DNA of 64,000 nucleotides, taken from Rubrobacteraceae bacterium (GTDB lineage Bacteria; Actinomycetota; Rubrobacteria; Rubrobacterales; Rubrobacteraceae). The DNA lies in contig JAUJNO010000001.1 in NCBI GenBank assembly GCA_030448125.1, forward strand, positions 311,602-375,601, written 5' to 3'. The notes beneath the pieces were generated by a model. It did no database searches. It had not been told where the DNA came from and saw only the letters and a list, made by a program, of their open reading frames with translations. Both the position numbers and the translations under genes were made by a program. Shown piece after piece: positions 8,702-16,435 of this stretch. How positions within the stretch are numbered: position 1 is the first letter of the stretch; every line of letters starts with the position of its first letter.

Positions 8702-10261
8702 TTAACCATCCTGAGCCTTGTAGATGCCTTTGGAGATCCCCTTGAGGAGGGCCTTGCCTACTTCCACGTCCTCCGAGCCGTGCTTGCTGAAGATCGCCAC
8801 GACGTACGGGCGGTCTTCGTGCCAGACGATGCCGGCCTCGTCGTAGACCTTGTAGAGCCAGCCGCCCTTCTTGGCCGCCTCGACGTCCTCGGGGAGGCCG
8901 TCCTTTATCGACGACTGCAAGTCGTTCTGGTACATGATCTCGACCATCTTCTGGGAGCTCTCGCGGCTCACGGCCTCTCCCGTATAGACCTTTTCGAGGA
9001 TGATCGCCATGTCGCGGGGCGTGGTCCGGTTGTCGAGGGTCGGGACGGCCGCGCGCTCGCTGGTCACTTTCTGGTAGAGGAACGTGTCGGGAGCATCTAG
9101 AGACCGGGCGACCTCGTTTACGTATGCGGGTCCCCCGACGAGGCGCAACAGGGCGTTGGTCGCCACGTTGTCCGACTGGGTCATCATCATCCACAGGTAG
9201 TCCTCCACCGTGTGGGACGTCCCGGCCTCCTCCCACTGCAACCACCCGGCGCCGCCCGCCCAGTCCCCGGACTCCGTCTCGAAGGAGTCGTTCAGGGAGA
9301 TCTCACCCTCGTCTATCTTTTTGAAGACGGCGACCATCAGCGGTATCTTCATGACCGAGGCGCCAAAGAAGGTCTCGTCCGCGTTCACCCCGTAGCCGTA
9401 GCCTCCTTTGATATCTTGCGCGTACACCCCGGCCGTCCCGTCGTAATCTTCCGCGTAGTCTTCGATCTCTTGTTGCGCGTCCTCGAGTCCCTCGTCCACC
9501 CGCTCGCGCTCGTCTTCGGGCACATCGTCGGCGACCGTCTCCGGTTCCGGCGGCTCGGCCCCCTCGACTGACGGCAGGGCGTCGGTCTCCACGGGCTCTG
9601 CCAGGAGCGCCGAAGACTCGGGTCCCGAAGGGTCCGTGCCCAGGCTCTGGGGGTAGACGGATTCGATCAGGTCTTCCGGCACCCCGCCCAGCACGACCCT
9701 CTCGTACTCGGGGTTCTCCGGCTCATCGGCCCGGATCGACCTGCGGGCCTTCCACGATTCGTCCTCCCGCTGCAGAAAGACTACGTAGATCCCCTCGTCC
9801 TCCGGTCCCTCGACGCGCACGGAGGCCCAGGAAGGGTCGAGAGCGCTCTCGTAAACGCCTTTGACGCTTTCGGCGTCTATGCTCGGTATCTCGGCCGCCG
9901 CGAGCCGGTAGGCGACCGCCTCCGGCGAGTCGTCCGTGATTTCCTCCGGAATGGGCTCCCGAGCGGGTTCCCCGGAGGCATCCTCCGGCCTGCCGGGCGC
10001 GGCTTCTTGGGATGTCGAAGAGGAGTCTTCCCGGGTCAGTATGGAGAGGTACTCCCCGACACCCACCGTATCGCCCAAGACGTAGCCCAGGACGAGCAGG
10101 GCGCTCGCCAGGGAGGCCAGCAGGACCACGATCATGCGGAGCGACCGGCGCCGGCGTCGGGCCTGGGCGAACACCCGCCGGGAATGGAGTTCGGGCCCCG
10201 ACGGACCCTTATCGTGGTCGGCCTGGCGCCACAACCGCCAGGCTTTGAACCGCTTGATCAC
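8702..10261 (-). CDS. beta-lactamase-fold serine hydrolase (class A-like), membrane anchored
   Basis: Protein of about 519 aa from GTG 10261; the same frame is open to an ATG at 10435, but that longer N-terminus is low-quality sequence. A membrane helix (MIVVLLASLASALLVLGYVLG) is followed by an acidic linker, a domain of about 110 residues (DSPEAVAYRLAAAEIPSI to VYPQSL), another acidic linker, and a penicillin-binding/beta-lactamase domain with SVMK as the SxxK nucleophile motif, SDN as the second motif and KGG in place of KTG. The family includes class A beta-lactamases and secreted D-Ala-D-Ala-type enzymes; the envelope setting and the extra domain favour a cell-wall role over antibiotic resistance. 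An 18-bp palindrome lies about 210 bases upstream. Confidence 0.85.
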   Translation of the reverse strand: MIKRFKAWRLWRQADHDKGPSGPELHSRRVFAQARRRRRSLRMIVVLLASLASALLVLGYVLGDTVGVGEYLSILTREDSSSTSQEAAPGRPEDASGEPAREPIPEEITDDSPEAVAYRLAAAEIPSIDAESVKGVYESALDPSWASVRVEGPEDEGIYVVFLQREDESWKARRSIRADEPENPEYERVVLGGVPEDLIESVYPQSLGTDPSGPESSALLAEPVETDALPSVEGAEPPEPETVADDVPEDERERVDEGLEDAQQEIEDYAEDYDGTAGVYAQDIKGGYGYGVNADETFFGASVMKIPLMVAVFKKIDEGEISLNDSFETESGDWAGGAGWLQWEEAGTSHTVEDYLWMMMTQSDNVATNALLRLVGGPAYVNEVARSLDAPDTFLYQKVTSERAAVPTLDNRTTPRDMAIILEKVYTGEAVSRESSQKMVEIMYQNDLQSSIKDGLPEDVEAAKKGGWLYKVYDEAGIVWHEDRPYVVAIFSKHGSEDVEVGKALLKGISKGIYKAQDG

Positions 10262-10660
10262 GGCGAGCTCTGGTCCCTTCTTCTCGCAGGACGATAAGCA
10301 GGTTTTGACGAGGTAGTAATCGCCGGCAGCAAAGCCTCTGCTCCCGGCCGGAAGTCTCCGTAACCGATTTTGCGCCTCCCCCTGGGGCAAGACCCCAGCG
10401 CCTGCGGCCTTTTTCCAACCGGGGTATCCTAACAAAAAGGAGAAGTTTTCGCTTCCTCCAGGATCGACTTATGCTCGGCCGAGCATACACGCTTCTCTCG
10501 AACGGCTTCCGGATGCTTCCAACCTCCCGGTCCCGCTCGCGGGCGCCCGACTTGGACTTTGCGAAGCCGCTCCTTTACACTCTGTTTCTCGGTTCAGACC
10601 ATGCGGTAGATTCTACGGAGTAAAGAAGAGTTGCGCTACGACGAAGGAGAAAGAAAGGTA
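10262..10660. other. gene-poor intergenic region
   Basis: About 400 bp between the serine hydrolase and the envelope island. It holds the perfect palindrome at 10470-10487, AT-richer patches near 10435 and 10575, and no convincing gene. Confidence 0.5.
10470..10487. promoter_or_regulatory. 18-bp perfect palindrome, operator candidate
   Basis: TATGCTCGGCCGAGCATA reads identically on both strands. It stands in the divergent intergenic region between the serine hydrolase and the GNAT cluster. A dimeric repressor site is the simplest reading; no bound protein is known. Confidence 0.5.
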
Positions 10661-10780
10661 GTGGGGTCGGGGGAGCTTATGCACCTGCATTACGACGGCG
10701 GCCCCGCGACGCGGTTCTCGGGCCTGCCGGGAGATAACGTAGGAGAACGTCCCGAAGACCGCTTCCCGTTCAGCCGATGA
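10661..10780 (+). CDS. small ORF translationally coupled to the GNAT gene
   Basis: An ORF of 39 codons from GTG 10661, or 33 from ATG 10679, ends in TGA at 10778-10780, overlapping the GNAT start as ATGA. Sites AAGGAG (before GTG) and GGGGGAG (before ATG) support translation. The peptide (MHLHYDGGPATRFSGLPGDN... in the short form) has no recognised domain. It may be a leader peptide that couples translation of the downstream gene, or a real small protein. Too short for most gene finders. Confidence 0.45.
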   Translation: MGSGELMHLHYDGGPATRFSGLPGDNVGERPEDRFPFSR

Positions 10781-12000
10781 AGATATCGATCCGGGAGTTC
10801 GATCACAGCGCCGAGCTTCAGCACGGCATCGACAGGCTACGCAAGCTCGTGTACCCTCACCTGCCCGAGTCCTCCGACACCGTCTGGCATTCTTCCGTCT
10901 GGCGCTGGTTGGAGAGCCATCCGCTGGGGAGCGAGATGCGGCGCTGGGTGATGGTCACCGAAGAGGGGGAGGTGGTCGGCCACCTGGCAGCCACGCCCCA
11001 GTACTACCGGATCGACGGGCAGCGGGTCCTCGCCCACACGCCCGCAGACTACCAGGTGCTCCCCCAGTACGGCTTCCAGGCCCTCCTGTTGATGCGCAAG
11101 TTCTTCCGCTCCACCCAGAACTGCGTGGCCGTCGACATGCTGCCGTCGGTCATCGCGGTCGAGACGCGGCTGGGGGCGGAAGAGGCAGGGTACATGCAGT
11201 ACGTGGCGAAGCTTCTGAACGTCTCGAGGCTCCCGGCGCCGCCGCTCCCTTCGCCGGTAAAGAGGCTCCTGGGAATAAAGGAGCAGGGCGCGCCCACGGG
11301 CGCGTACGCGGACGAACCCGGAGCGGAGCCGCTGGAAGTCCACGAGCACGTCATACCGCCGCCGCAGCGCCCGCGAGCCCCGATCCCCGCGCCCATAAAA
11401 GGACTTATGAACGGGGGACTCCGGCTGGTCGACGAGGCGCTGGGCGGAGCTTTCGGGGACAGGTCCAGGGTGGAGATGCTGGAGGGGTTCGACGAGGCAT
11501 TCGACGAGCTGTTCGAGAAGATAGCCTCGCGGGTGCCCTGCGTGCCAGAGAAGGACGCGGCGTTCCTGCGCTGGCGCTACGGCCCCGGCTCTCCCCAGAC
11601 GCCTGTTACCATCCTCGGTGTGCGAGATGAAGAAGGACTCGTCGGTTACGCTGTGCTCGGGGTGACCGTGAAAAGTCCGGCGGGCTTCCGGGATGCCTAT
11701 ATACTCGATCTCGTAGCGCTTCCGGGACGCCACGACGTTGCGCGGGCGCTGCTCGGGGAGGCGGTACGCTTCTTCAGGAAGGCGGGGGTGCCCCTCGTCA
11801 GGTACCGGTACCTCGAGTCGCCTACCTCGCCCCGCTCGAACGACCTGGTACGCTTCGGCTTCTTCCCCCGCAAGGGGAGGAACAACAGACTGCTGGTCAA
11901 GTTCAAAGATGCTGGCCTGCACAAGGTCGCCCGCCACATCGCCAACTGGTCGTACAGTATCGGCGACGGAGAGGCGACTTTCTGGGTCAAGCTAAGTTAG
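10777..12000 (+). CDS. GNAT-superfamily acyltransferase of the envelope island
   Basis: 407 aa. The N-terminal half carries a GNAT-like fold (MRRWVMVTEEGEVVGHLAATPQYYRIDGQ and HTPADYQVLPQYGFQALLLMRKFF), and the C-terminal part repeats one (EEGLVGYAVLGVTVKSPAGFRDAYILDLVALPGRHDVARALLGEAVRFF), consistent with a tandem-GNAT arrangement; the acetyl-CoA loop is degenerate. GNAT enzymes move acyl groups from CoA or ACP to amines. The ACP gene follows 22 bp downstream, so an ACP-bound donor is plausible but inferred. Confidence 0.75.
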   Translation: MKISIREFDHSAELQHGIDRLRKLVYPHLPESSDTVWHSSVWRWLESHPLGSEMRRWVMVTEEGEVVGHLAATPQYYRIDGQRVLAHTPADYQVLPQYGFQALLLMRKFFRSTQNCVAVDMLPSVIAVETRLGAEEAGYMQYVAKLLNVSRLPAPPLPSPVKRLLGIKEQGAPTGAYADEPGAEPLEVHEHVIPPPQRPRAPIPAPIKGLMNGGLRLVDEALGGAFGDRSRVEMLEGFDEAFDELFEKIASRVPCVPEKDAAFLRWRYGPGSPQTPVTILGVRDEEGLVGYAVLGVTVKSPAGFRDAYILDLVALPGRHDVARALLGEAVRFFRKAGVPLVRYRYLESPTSPRSNDLVRFGFFPRKGRNNRLLVKFKDAGLHKVARHIANWSYSIGDGEATFWVKLS

Positions 12001-12022
12001 GTTCCGTTAGGAGGTTTTCATT

Positions 12023-12274
12023 ATGGCAGTTAGCACCGAGAACGTGGTCGCCGAGATACGCGGATGGCTGCAGGAGAACGTAACGGGGAACCGCGACGTC
12101 TCCGAGGACGAGCAGCTCATCGAGAAGGGTGTGCTGACGTCGCTGCAGACGGTGGAGTTGGTCATGTTCATGGAGGACAGGTTCGACATCGTCGTCGAGG
12201 ACGAGGAGCTAAACGAGGAGACCTTCGCCTCCGTCAGGACCATCGCCGATCTGGTGACCAGCAAGACGGGGTGA
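12023..12274 (+). CDS. acyl carrier protein
   Basis: 83-aa stand-alone carrier protein. The phosphopantetheine attachment serine is Ser40 in GVLTSLQTVELV, where most ACPs have DSL; a Thr replaces the Asp. The acidic helix II and the spacing are otherwise ordinary. AGGAGG ribosome-binding site 9 bases before ATG. It is followed within 3 bp by the AMP-forming ligase, which probably loads it. The same ACP-ligase-decarboxylase order is known from exosortase A loci. It carries the activated acid in the cytoplasm. Confidence 0.88.
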   Translation: MAVSTENVVAEIRGWLQENVTGNRDVSEDEQLIEKGVLTSLQTVELVMFMEDRFDIVVEDEELNEETFASVRTIADLVTSKTG

Positions 12275-12276
12275 GC

Positions 12277-13854
12277 ATGTACCCGGAATTCACCCTCCAC
12301 GATCTGCTCCACAACTCCGCCGAGCGCTACCCGGACAAGGCGGCGATCGTCGACGGCGACTCCGAGTACACCTACGAGGACATGAGCCGCCAGAGCGGTG
12401 CGCTCTGCGCCGCGCTCCAGGACGCGGGCGTCGAGAAGGGCGACCGGGTCGGCGTGTACATGGAGAAGTCCTGGGAGGCGATAGTGGCGATGCTCGCCGC
12501 CTCGCGGGCCGGCGCCGCCTTCGTGAACCTCAACCCCATGTTCAAGCCGCCCCAGGTCCGTTACGTAACCGAAGACTGCGACATCCGTGTGATGATCGGG
12601 GACTCCGAGAAGCTGGCGGACCTGGAGCCGAAGACCGTCGAGAGGGCGTTCTACAGGGGCGACAGTCCGGATTCGGGAGGCGTCTCCGGCGAGCTCACGG
12701 ACCTGGACGAGGTGTTGCGGAGCGGGGACTCTCCCCGGGAGGTGAGGCAGGTCTCCGAGGTGGACCTCGGGACGATCCTCTACACCTCCGGCTCGACCGG
12801 GATGCCCAAGGGGGTCTCGACGAGCCAGCGCAACCTCGTGGTCGGCGCCCAGATCGTCTCCACGTACCTCGAGAACACCGAAGAGGACCGGATACTCTCG
12901 GCGCTCCCGCTCAACTTCGACGCTGGGCTCAACCAGTTCACCACCTCGTTGCGGGTTGGTGCGACCCTCGCCCTGCAGCGTTCGAGGCTGCCGGGAGACC
13001 TGTTAAAGGGGTTGCGCAGGCACGAGATCACGGGCGTTGCTGGGGTGCCGCCACTGTGGTCCCTGCTGCTCCGGAGCGCGAAGTCCATCGGGGCGGAGCC
13101 GCTCACGCACCTACGCTACATCTCCAATACTGGCGGTCGAATACCCCAGGCAAACCTCGACGAGTTGCGGCGCCTGCTGGAGCCTGCGGGTACGAAGATC
13201 TACCTGATGTACGGCCTGACGGAGGCGTTTCGCTCGACCTATTTGCCACCGGAGGAGATACACCGCGGCACCGAGTGCATCGGCAAGGCGATACCGGACA
13301 CCCAGATCATGGTGATAAATAAACAAGGTGAGGAGTGCGCCCCCGGCGAGGTCGGCGAACTGGTCCACCGCGGTCCCACCGTCGCGATGGGCTACTGGGG
13401 CAAGGAGGAGGCGACGCGCAAGGCGTACCGCCCGAACCCGCTCGCCCCTGTGGAACTGTTGGACGTGGAGAGGGTTGTCTACTCTGGGGACAACGTCCGG
13501 CGGGACGAAGAGGGCTTCATCTACTTCATAGGCCGCGAGGACGCCATGATCAAATCGCAGGGCTACCGGATGAGCCCCGAGGAGATAGAGAACCTCCTCA
13601 TAGGATCGGGCCACGTACACGAGGCGTGCGCCTTCGGGGTGCCGGACCCGGACTTAGGCCATCAGGTCATGGCGGTCGTCTCGCTCAAGAGCGACGGCCA
13701 GGAGGGCGTCATCGACGAGATCCGGGAGTACGTCGTGAAGAACGGGCCTCCGTACATGGTGCCGAAGGAGATCATGGTCCAGGACGAGCTGCCGAAGACC
13801 GGTTCCGGCAAGATCGACCGGAAGGGGATAAGCAATGCTTACGCAGATCGATAA
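12277..13854 (+). CDS. AMP-forming acyl/amino-acyl ligase (exosortase-A-system-associated type)
   Basis: 525 aa from ATG 12277 (an in-frame GTG at 12271 overlapping the ACP stop is the alternative). ANL-superfamily motifs: phosphate loop YTSGSTGMPKGVSTSQRN, YGLTEAFRSTYL, YSGDNVRRDEEGFIYFIGR, and the C-terminal catalytic lysine in KTGSGKIDRK. The enzyme activates a carboxylic acid as adenylate and transfers it to a thiol, most likely the neighbouring ACP. Gene order and general sequence look match the acyl-CoA ligase found beside exosortase A; family assignment from recall, substrate unknown. It overlaps the decarboxylase gene by 20 bp. Confidence 0.88.
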   Translation: MYPEFTLHDLLHNSAERYPDKAAIVDGDSEYTYEDMSRQSGALCAALQDAGVEKGDRVGVYMEKSWEAIVAMLAASRAGAAFVNLNPMFKPPQVRYVTEDCDIRVMIGDSEKLADLEPKTVERAFYRGDSPDSGGVSGELTDLDEVLRSGDSPREVRQVSEVDLGTILYTSGSTGMPKGVSTSQRNLVVGAQIVSTYLENTEEDRILSALPLNFDAGLNQFTTSLRVGATLALQRSRLPGDLLKGLRRHEITGVAGVPPLWSLLLRSAKSIGAEPLTHLRYISNTGGRIPQANLDELRRLLEPAGTKIYLMYGLTEAFRSTYLPPEEIHRGTECIGKAIPDTQIMVINKQGEECAPGEVGELVHRGPTVAMGYWGKEEATRKAYRPNPLAPVELLDVERVVYSGDNVRRDEEGFIYFIGREDAMIKSQGYRMSPEEIENLLIGSGHVHEACAFGVPDPDLGHQVMAVVSLKSDGQEGVIDEIREYVVKNGPPYMVPKEIMVQDELPKTGSGKIDRKGISNAYADR

Positions 13855-15199
13855 GGCTCAAACCCTGGCCGAGCGCTTCGGCGGCTGGCGCGAAGGGGAG
13901 TTCGCCCCCACGGGGGTGCCCGTAAGCCGGATAGCCGAAGAGCACGGCACGCCCTTCTACCTCTACCACGGGGAGATGATCTCGGAGAGGGTCCGCCGCG
14001 TCCGGGCTGCCTTGGGCGGAGACGTGGAGGTCACGTACTCCGTCAAGGCAAACCCCAACCTCGCCGTGTGCCAGTTGATCGCACGCGAGCAGCTCACCGG
14101 GGCCGAGGTCGCCTCGTCCGGCGAGCTGGTGGTGGTGCGGGCCGCCGGGTTCGCCCCGGAGGACATCGTCTTCGCCGGGCCCGCCAAGACCGACGAGGAG
14201 CTGCGCATGGCCGTCGAGGAGGGTATCTTCGCGGTAAACGTGGAGTCCCTGAACGAGATCGACCGCCTAGCTTCGATCGCGGAGAAGGAGGAGCGCAAGA
14301 TAGGCGTCGGGCTCCGGATCAACCCCGCCGCTCAACTCATGGGCTCCCAGATGCGCATGGGCGGGACGGTCGGGCAGTTCGGGCTGGACGAGGCCGACCT
14401 CCCCGAAGCGGTTCGTAGAACGCTCTCCTACCCGGACCAACTCGTTCTGCGCGGCATCCACATCTACACGGCGACCCAGGTCTTCGACGCGGACGCGCTC
14501 CTGGAGCACTGCCGCAACATCTTCGAGATCGCGTTGCAGACCGCGGACCTCGCGAGTAAGCCGCTGGAGATGGTCGATTTCGGCGGCGGCTTCGGCGTCC
14601 CGTACTTCGAGAAGATGGAGGAGTTCGACTTGGAGCGGTTCGGGGAGGGCTTCCAGCAGCTGTTGGCCTCCTACCGGTCCGACCCGCGCCTCGATGGCTG
14701 CCGGTTCGTCTTCGAACTGGGACGTTACCTGGTCGCCGACGCGGGCGTCTACGTCACCCGCGTGGTCGACGTGAAAGAGATGAAGGGCAAGACCTTCGTC
14801 ACCACCGACGGCGGCATGAACCACCACCTGACCGCGACGGGGAACATGGGGCAGGTCTTCCGTAAGGCCTACCCCATCCTGAACCTGAGCCGCGCGGGAG
14901 CAGGCACGGGAGAAGAAGGCGTGGCTGTGGCCGGCCCCTGTTGCACGCCGCTCGACATGTTCGGGACCAACATTCCCCTGGAAGACCCGAGGCCCGGGGA
15001 TCTCCTCGGCGTGTTCTATAGCGGTGCGTACGGGTACAGCGCCAGCAACCTCGGTTTCCTGAGCCACCCCACGCCGGCGGAGGTGCTGCTCTGGCAGGGC
15101 GAGGCGCGCCTCCTGCGGCCCGTTGGCAAGCCCGAGGACGTGCTCAGAGACCAGGAGCCGCTGCCGGCGCCGGAGCGGGAGTCCGGCGTCCTCGGCTAA
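13835..15199 (+). CDS. PLP-dependent decarboxylase, alanine-racemase fold (exosortase-A-system-associated type)
   Basis: 454 aa. Fold type III decarboxylase related to diaminopimelate and ornithine decarboxylases. The PLP lysine is Lys71 in TYSVKANPN; GGGFGVPYFE is the phosphate-binding loop, CTPLDMFG holds the active-site cysteine of the second monomer, and FYSGAYGYSASNLGF the dimer-interface tyrosine region. It differs from housekeeping LysA in the N-terminus and in context, being the last of an ACP-ligase-decarboxylase trio. It may decarboxylate an amino acid free or carried on the ACP; that is inference. Confidence 0.88.
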   Translation: MLTQIDKAQTLAERFGGWREGEFAPTGVPVSRIAEEHGTPFYLYHGEMISERVRRVRAALGGDVEVTYSVKANPNLAVCQLIAREQLTGAEVASSGELVVVRAAGFAPEDIVFAGPAKTDEELRMAVEEGIFAVNVESLNEIDRLASIAEKEERKIGVGLRINPAAQLMGSQMRMGGTVGQFGLDEADLPEAVRRTLSYPDQLVLRGIHIYTATQVFDADALLEHCRNIFEIALQTADLASKPLEMVDFGGGFGVPYFEKMEEFDLERFGEGFQQLLASYRSDPRLDGCRFVFELGRYLVADAGVYVTRVVDVKEMKGKTFVTTDGGMNHHLTATGNMGQVFRKAYPILNLSRAGAGTGEEGVAVAGPCCTPLDMFGTNIPLEDPRPGDLLGVFYSGAYGYSASNLGFLSHPTPAEVLLWQGEARLLRPVGKPEDVLRDQEPLPAPERESGVLG

Positions 15200-15259
15200 G
15201 GTGCGGCCGCGGCCGCCACCAACCTCTCCCGGCCGCGCGAGCGTCGGAGTGTCTCGCTC

Positions 15260-16359
15260 GTGAGCCTGCGACCCGCGCGAACCACCGTCCCCTACGCGAT
15301 GAGGGAGATCCGGGGCGCTACGCAGGCCGGGTGGGACGACTTGCTGGAGGGTTCGCCGGGAGGCGGGCACGTCCTGCAGAGCTACGAGTGGGGCGAGTTC
15401 AAGAAGCGCCTGGGCTGGAGGCCGGTCCGGCTGGTGCTCGAGAGGGACGGCGAGGTGGCGGGGGTCGGCCAGTTCCTCGCTTACGACACGGGTCCGTTCG
15501 TCCCCGGCGCCCTCTGGTACTGCACCAAAGGTCCCTGGTTGCCCTGGGACGACGAGGAGGCCATCTGAGCCTTTTTCCGGGGCGTGCTGGAGGGAGCGGG
15601 GCGCGAAGGCGCGCACACCGTCAAGATAGAGCCCGAGGTCCGTGAGGAGCAGAGGGACGTGAAGGTCATCCTCGAAGGGATCGGCTTCCGCAAAGCCCGC
15701 TACGACCTCAATCAGAAGGCTACCATGCTCGTGGACCTGAGCCCGCCCGAAGAGGAGCTGCTCGCGAGGATGAAGGGCAAGACGCGCTACAACGTCCGCC
15801 TCGCCGCCAGGAAGGACGTCGAGGTGAGCGAGCCCGACTTCGAGGAGGCGTGGGACACGTTCTACGGGTTCATGCAGGACACGGCCGACCGGGCCGGTTA
15901 CCCCATAAGAAGGTCACGGGAGTACCTCCACGACAACATGCGCGAGATGCACAACGCGGGCCGGGGGCACCTGTTCTTCGCCACACACGAGGAGACGCCG
16001 CTCGCCGGCATCTACGTCTACACCTTTGGCAAGAAGTACTGGTATATCCACGGCGGCTCGAGCAACGAGAAGCGCAGCCTCATGCCAAACTATCTCCTGC
16101 AGTGGGAGGTGATGCGTTGGGCCAGGCAACGCGGCCTGACCTACTACGACATGGTCGGTGTGCCCAGGCCCGAGAACTTCAACGAGGGCGACTCATTGTG
16201 GGGTGTCTACAGGTTCAAAGCGGGCTTCGGCGGGGAGATGCCGACTTCCTCGGCTGCCTCGACCTGCCGGTAAAACCGATGCGAGCAGCCGCGTGGTACA
16301 GATTAGAGCCGATCTACTACCGCCTGTACCAGAAGCTCAAGCACGAGGTCTTCTACTAA
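15260..16359 (+). pseudogene. FemAB-like peptidyl/aminoacyl transferase, interrupted
   Basis: A FemAB/FemX-family protein of about 365 aa is encoded in two frames with two lesions. The first part (GGHVLQSYEWGEFKKRLGWRPVRL) ends at an in-frame TGA at 15566-15568 (a CGA-to-TGA change would explain it). Homology continues in the same frame (IEPEV, RMKGKTRYNVRLAARK, TFGKKYWYIHGGSSNEKR, YYDMVGVP, YRFKAGFGGE) until about 16237, where the frame changes by one; the normal C-terminus (DFLGCLDLPVKPMRAAAWYRLEP) lies in the other frame and stops at 16359. FemAB enzymes add amino acids from aminoacyl-tRNA to peptidoglycan precursors; FemAB-like genes also occur in exosortase loci. Either recently inactivated or mis-sequenced. 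Confidence 0.85.
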
Positions 16360-16374
16360 ACTAAAACTACCAAA

Positions 16375-16420
16375 AGGAAGCCCCCGGCCGGAAAGCCGGA
16401 GGGCTCTTCTTCCTTCTGGT
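16375..16420 (+). terminator. rho-independent terminator
   Basis: Stem AGCCCCCGGC against GCCGGAGGGCT with loop CGGAAA, followed by CTTCTTCCTTCT. On the opposite strand it is followed by a T-rich tract, so it can serve both the FemAB unit and the converging VanW gene. Confidence 0.8.
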
Positions 16421-16435
16421 TCTACTGATCTACCT

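Noticed and set aside
10837..11937. 366-codon minus-strand open frame
   Set aside because: Antisense to the GNAT gene; no ribosome site and no family.
15203..15222. GCGGCCGCGGCCGC palindrome between decarboxylase and FemAB genes
   Set aside because: Simple GC alternation that arises easily at this base composition; no T-run and no second copy.
14267..15616. 449-codon minus-strand open frame
   Set aside because: Antisense to the PLP decarboxylase and FemAB genes, both of which show clear family motifs.
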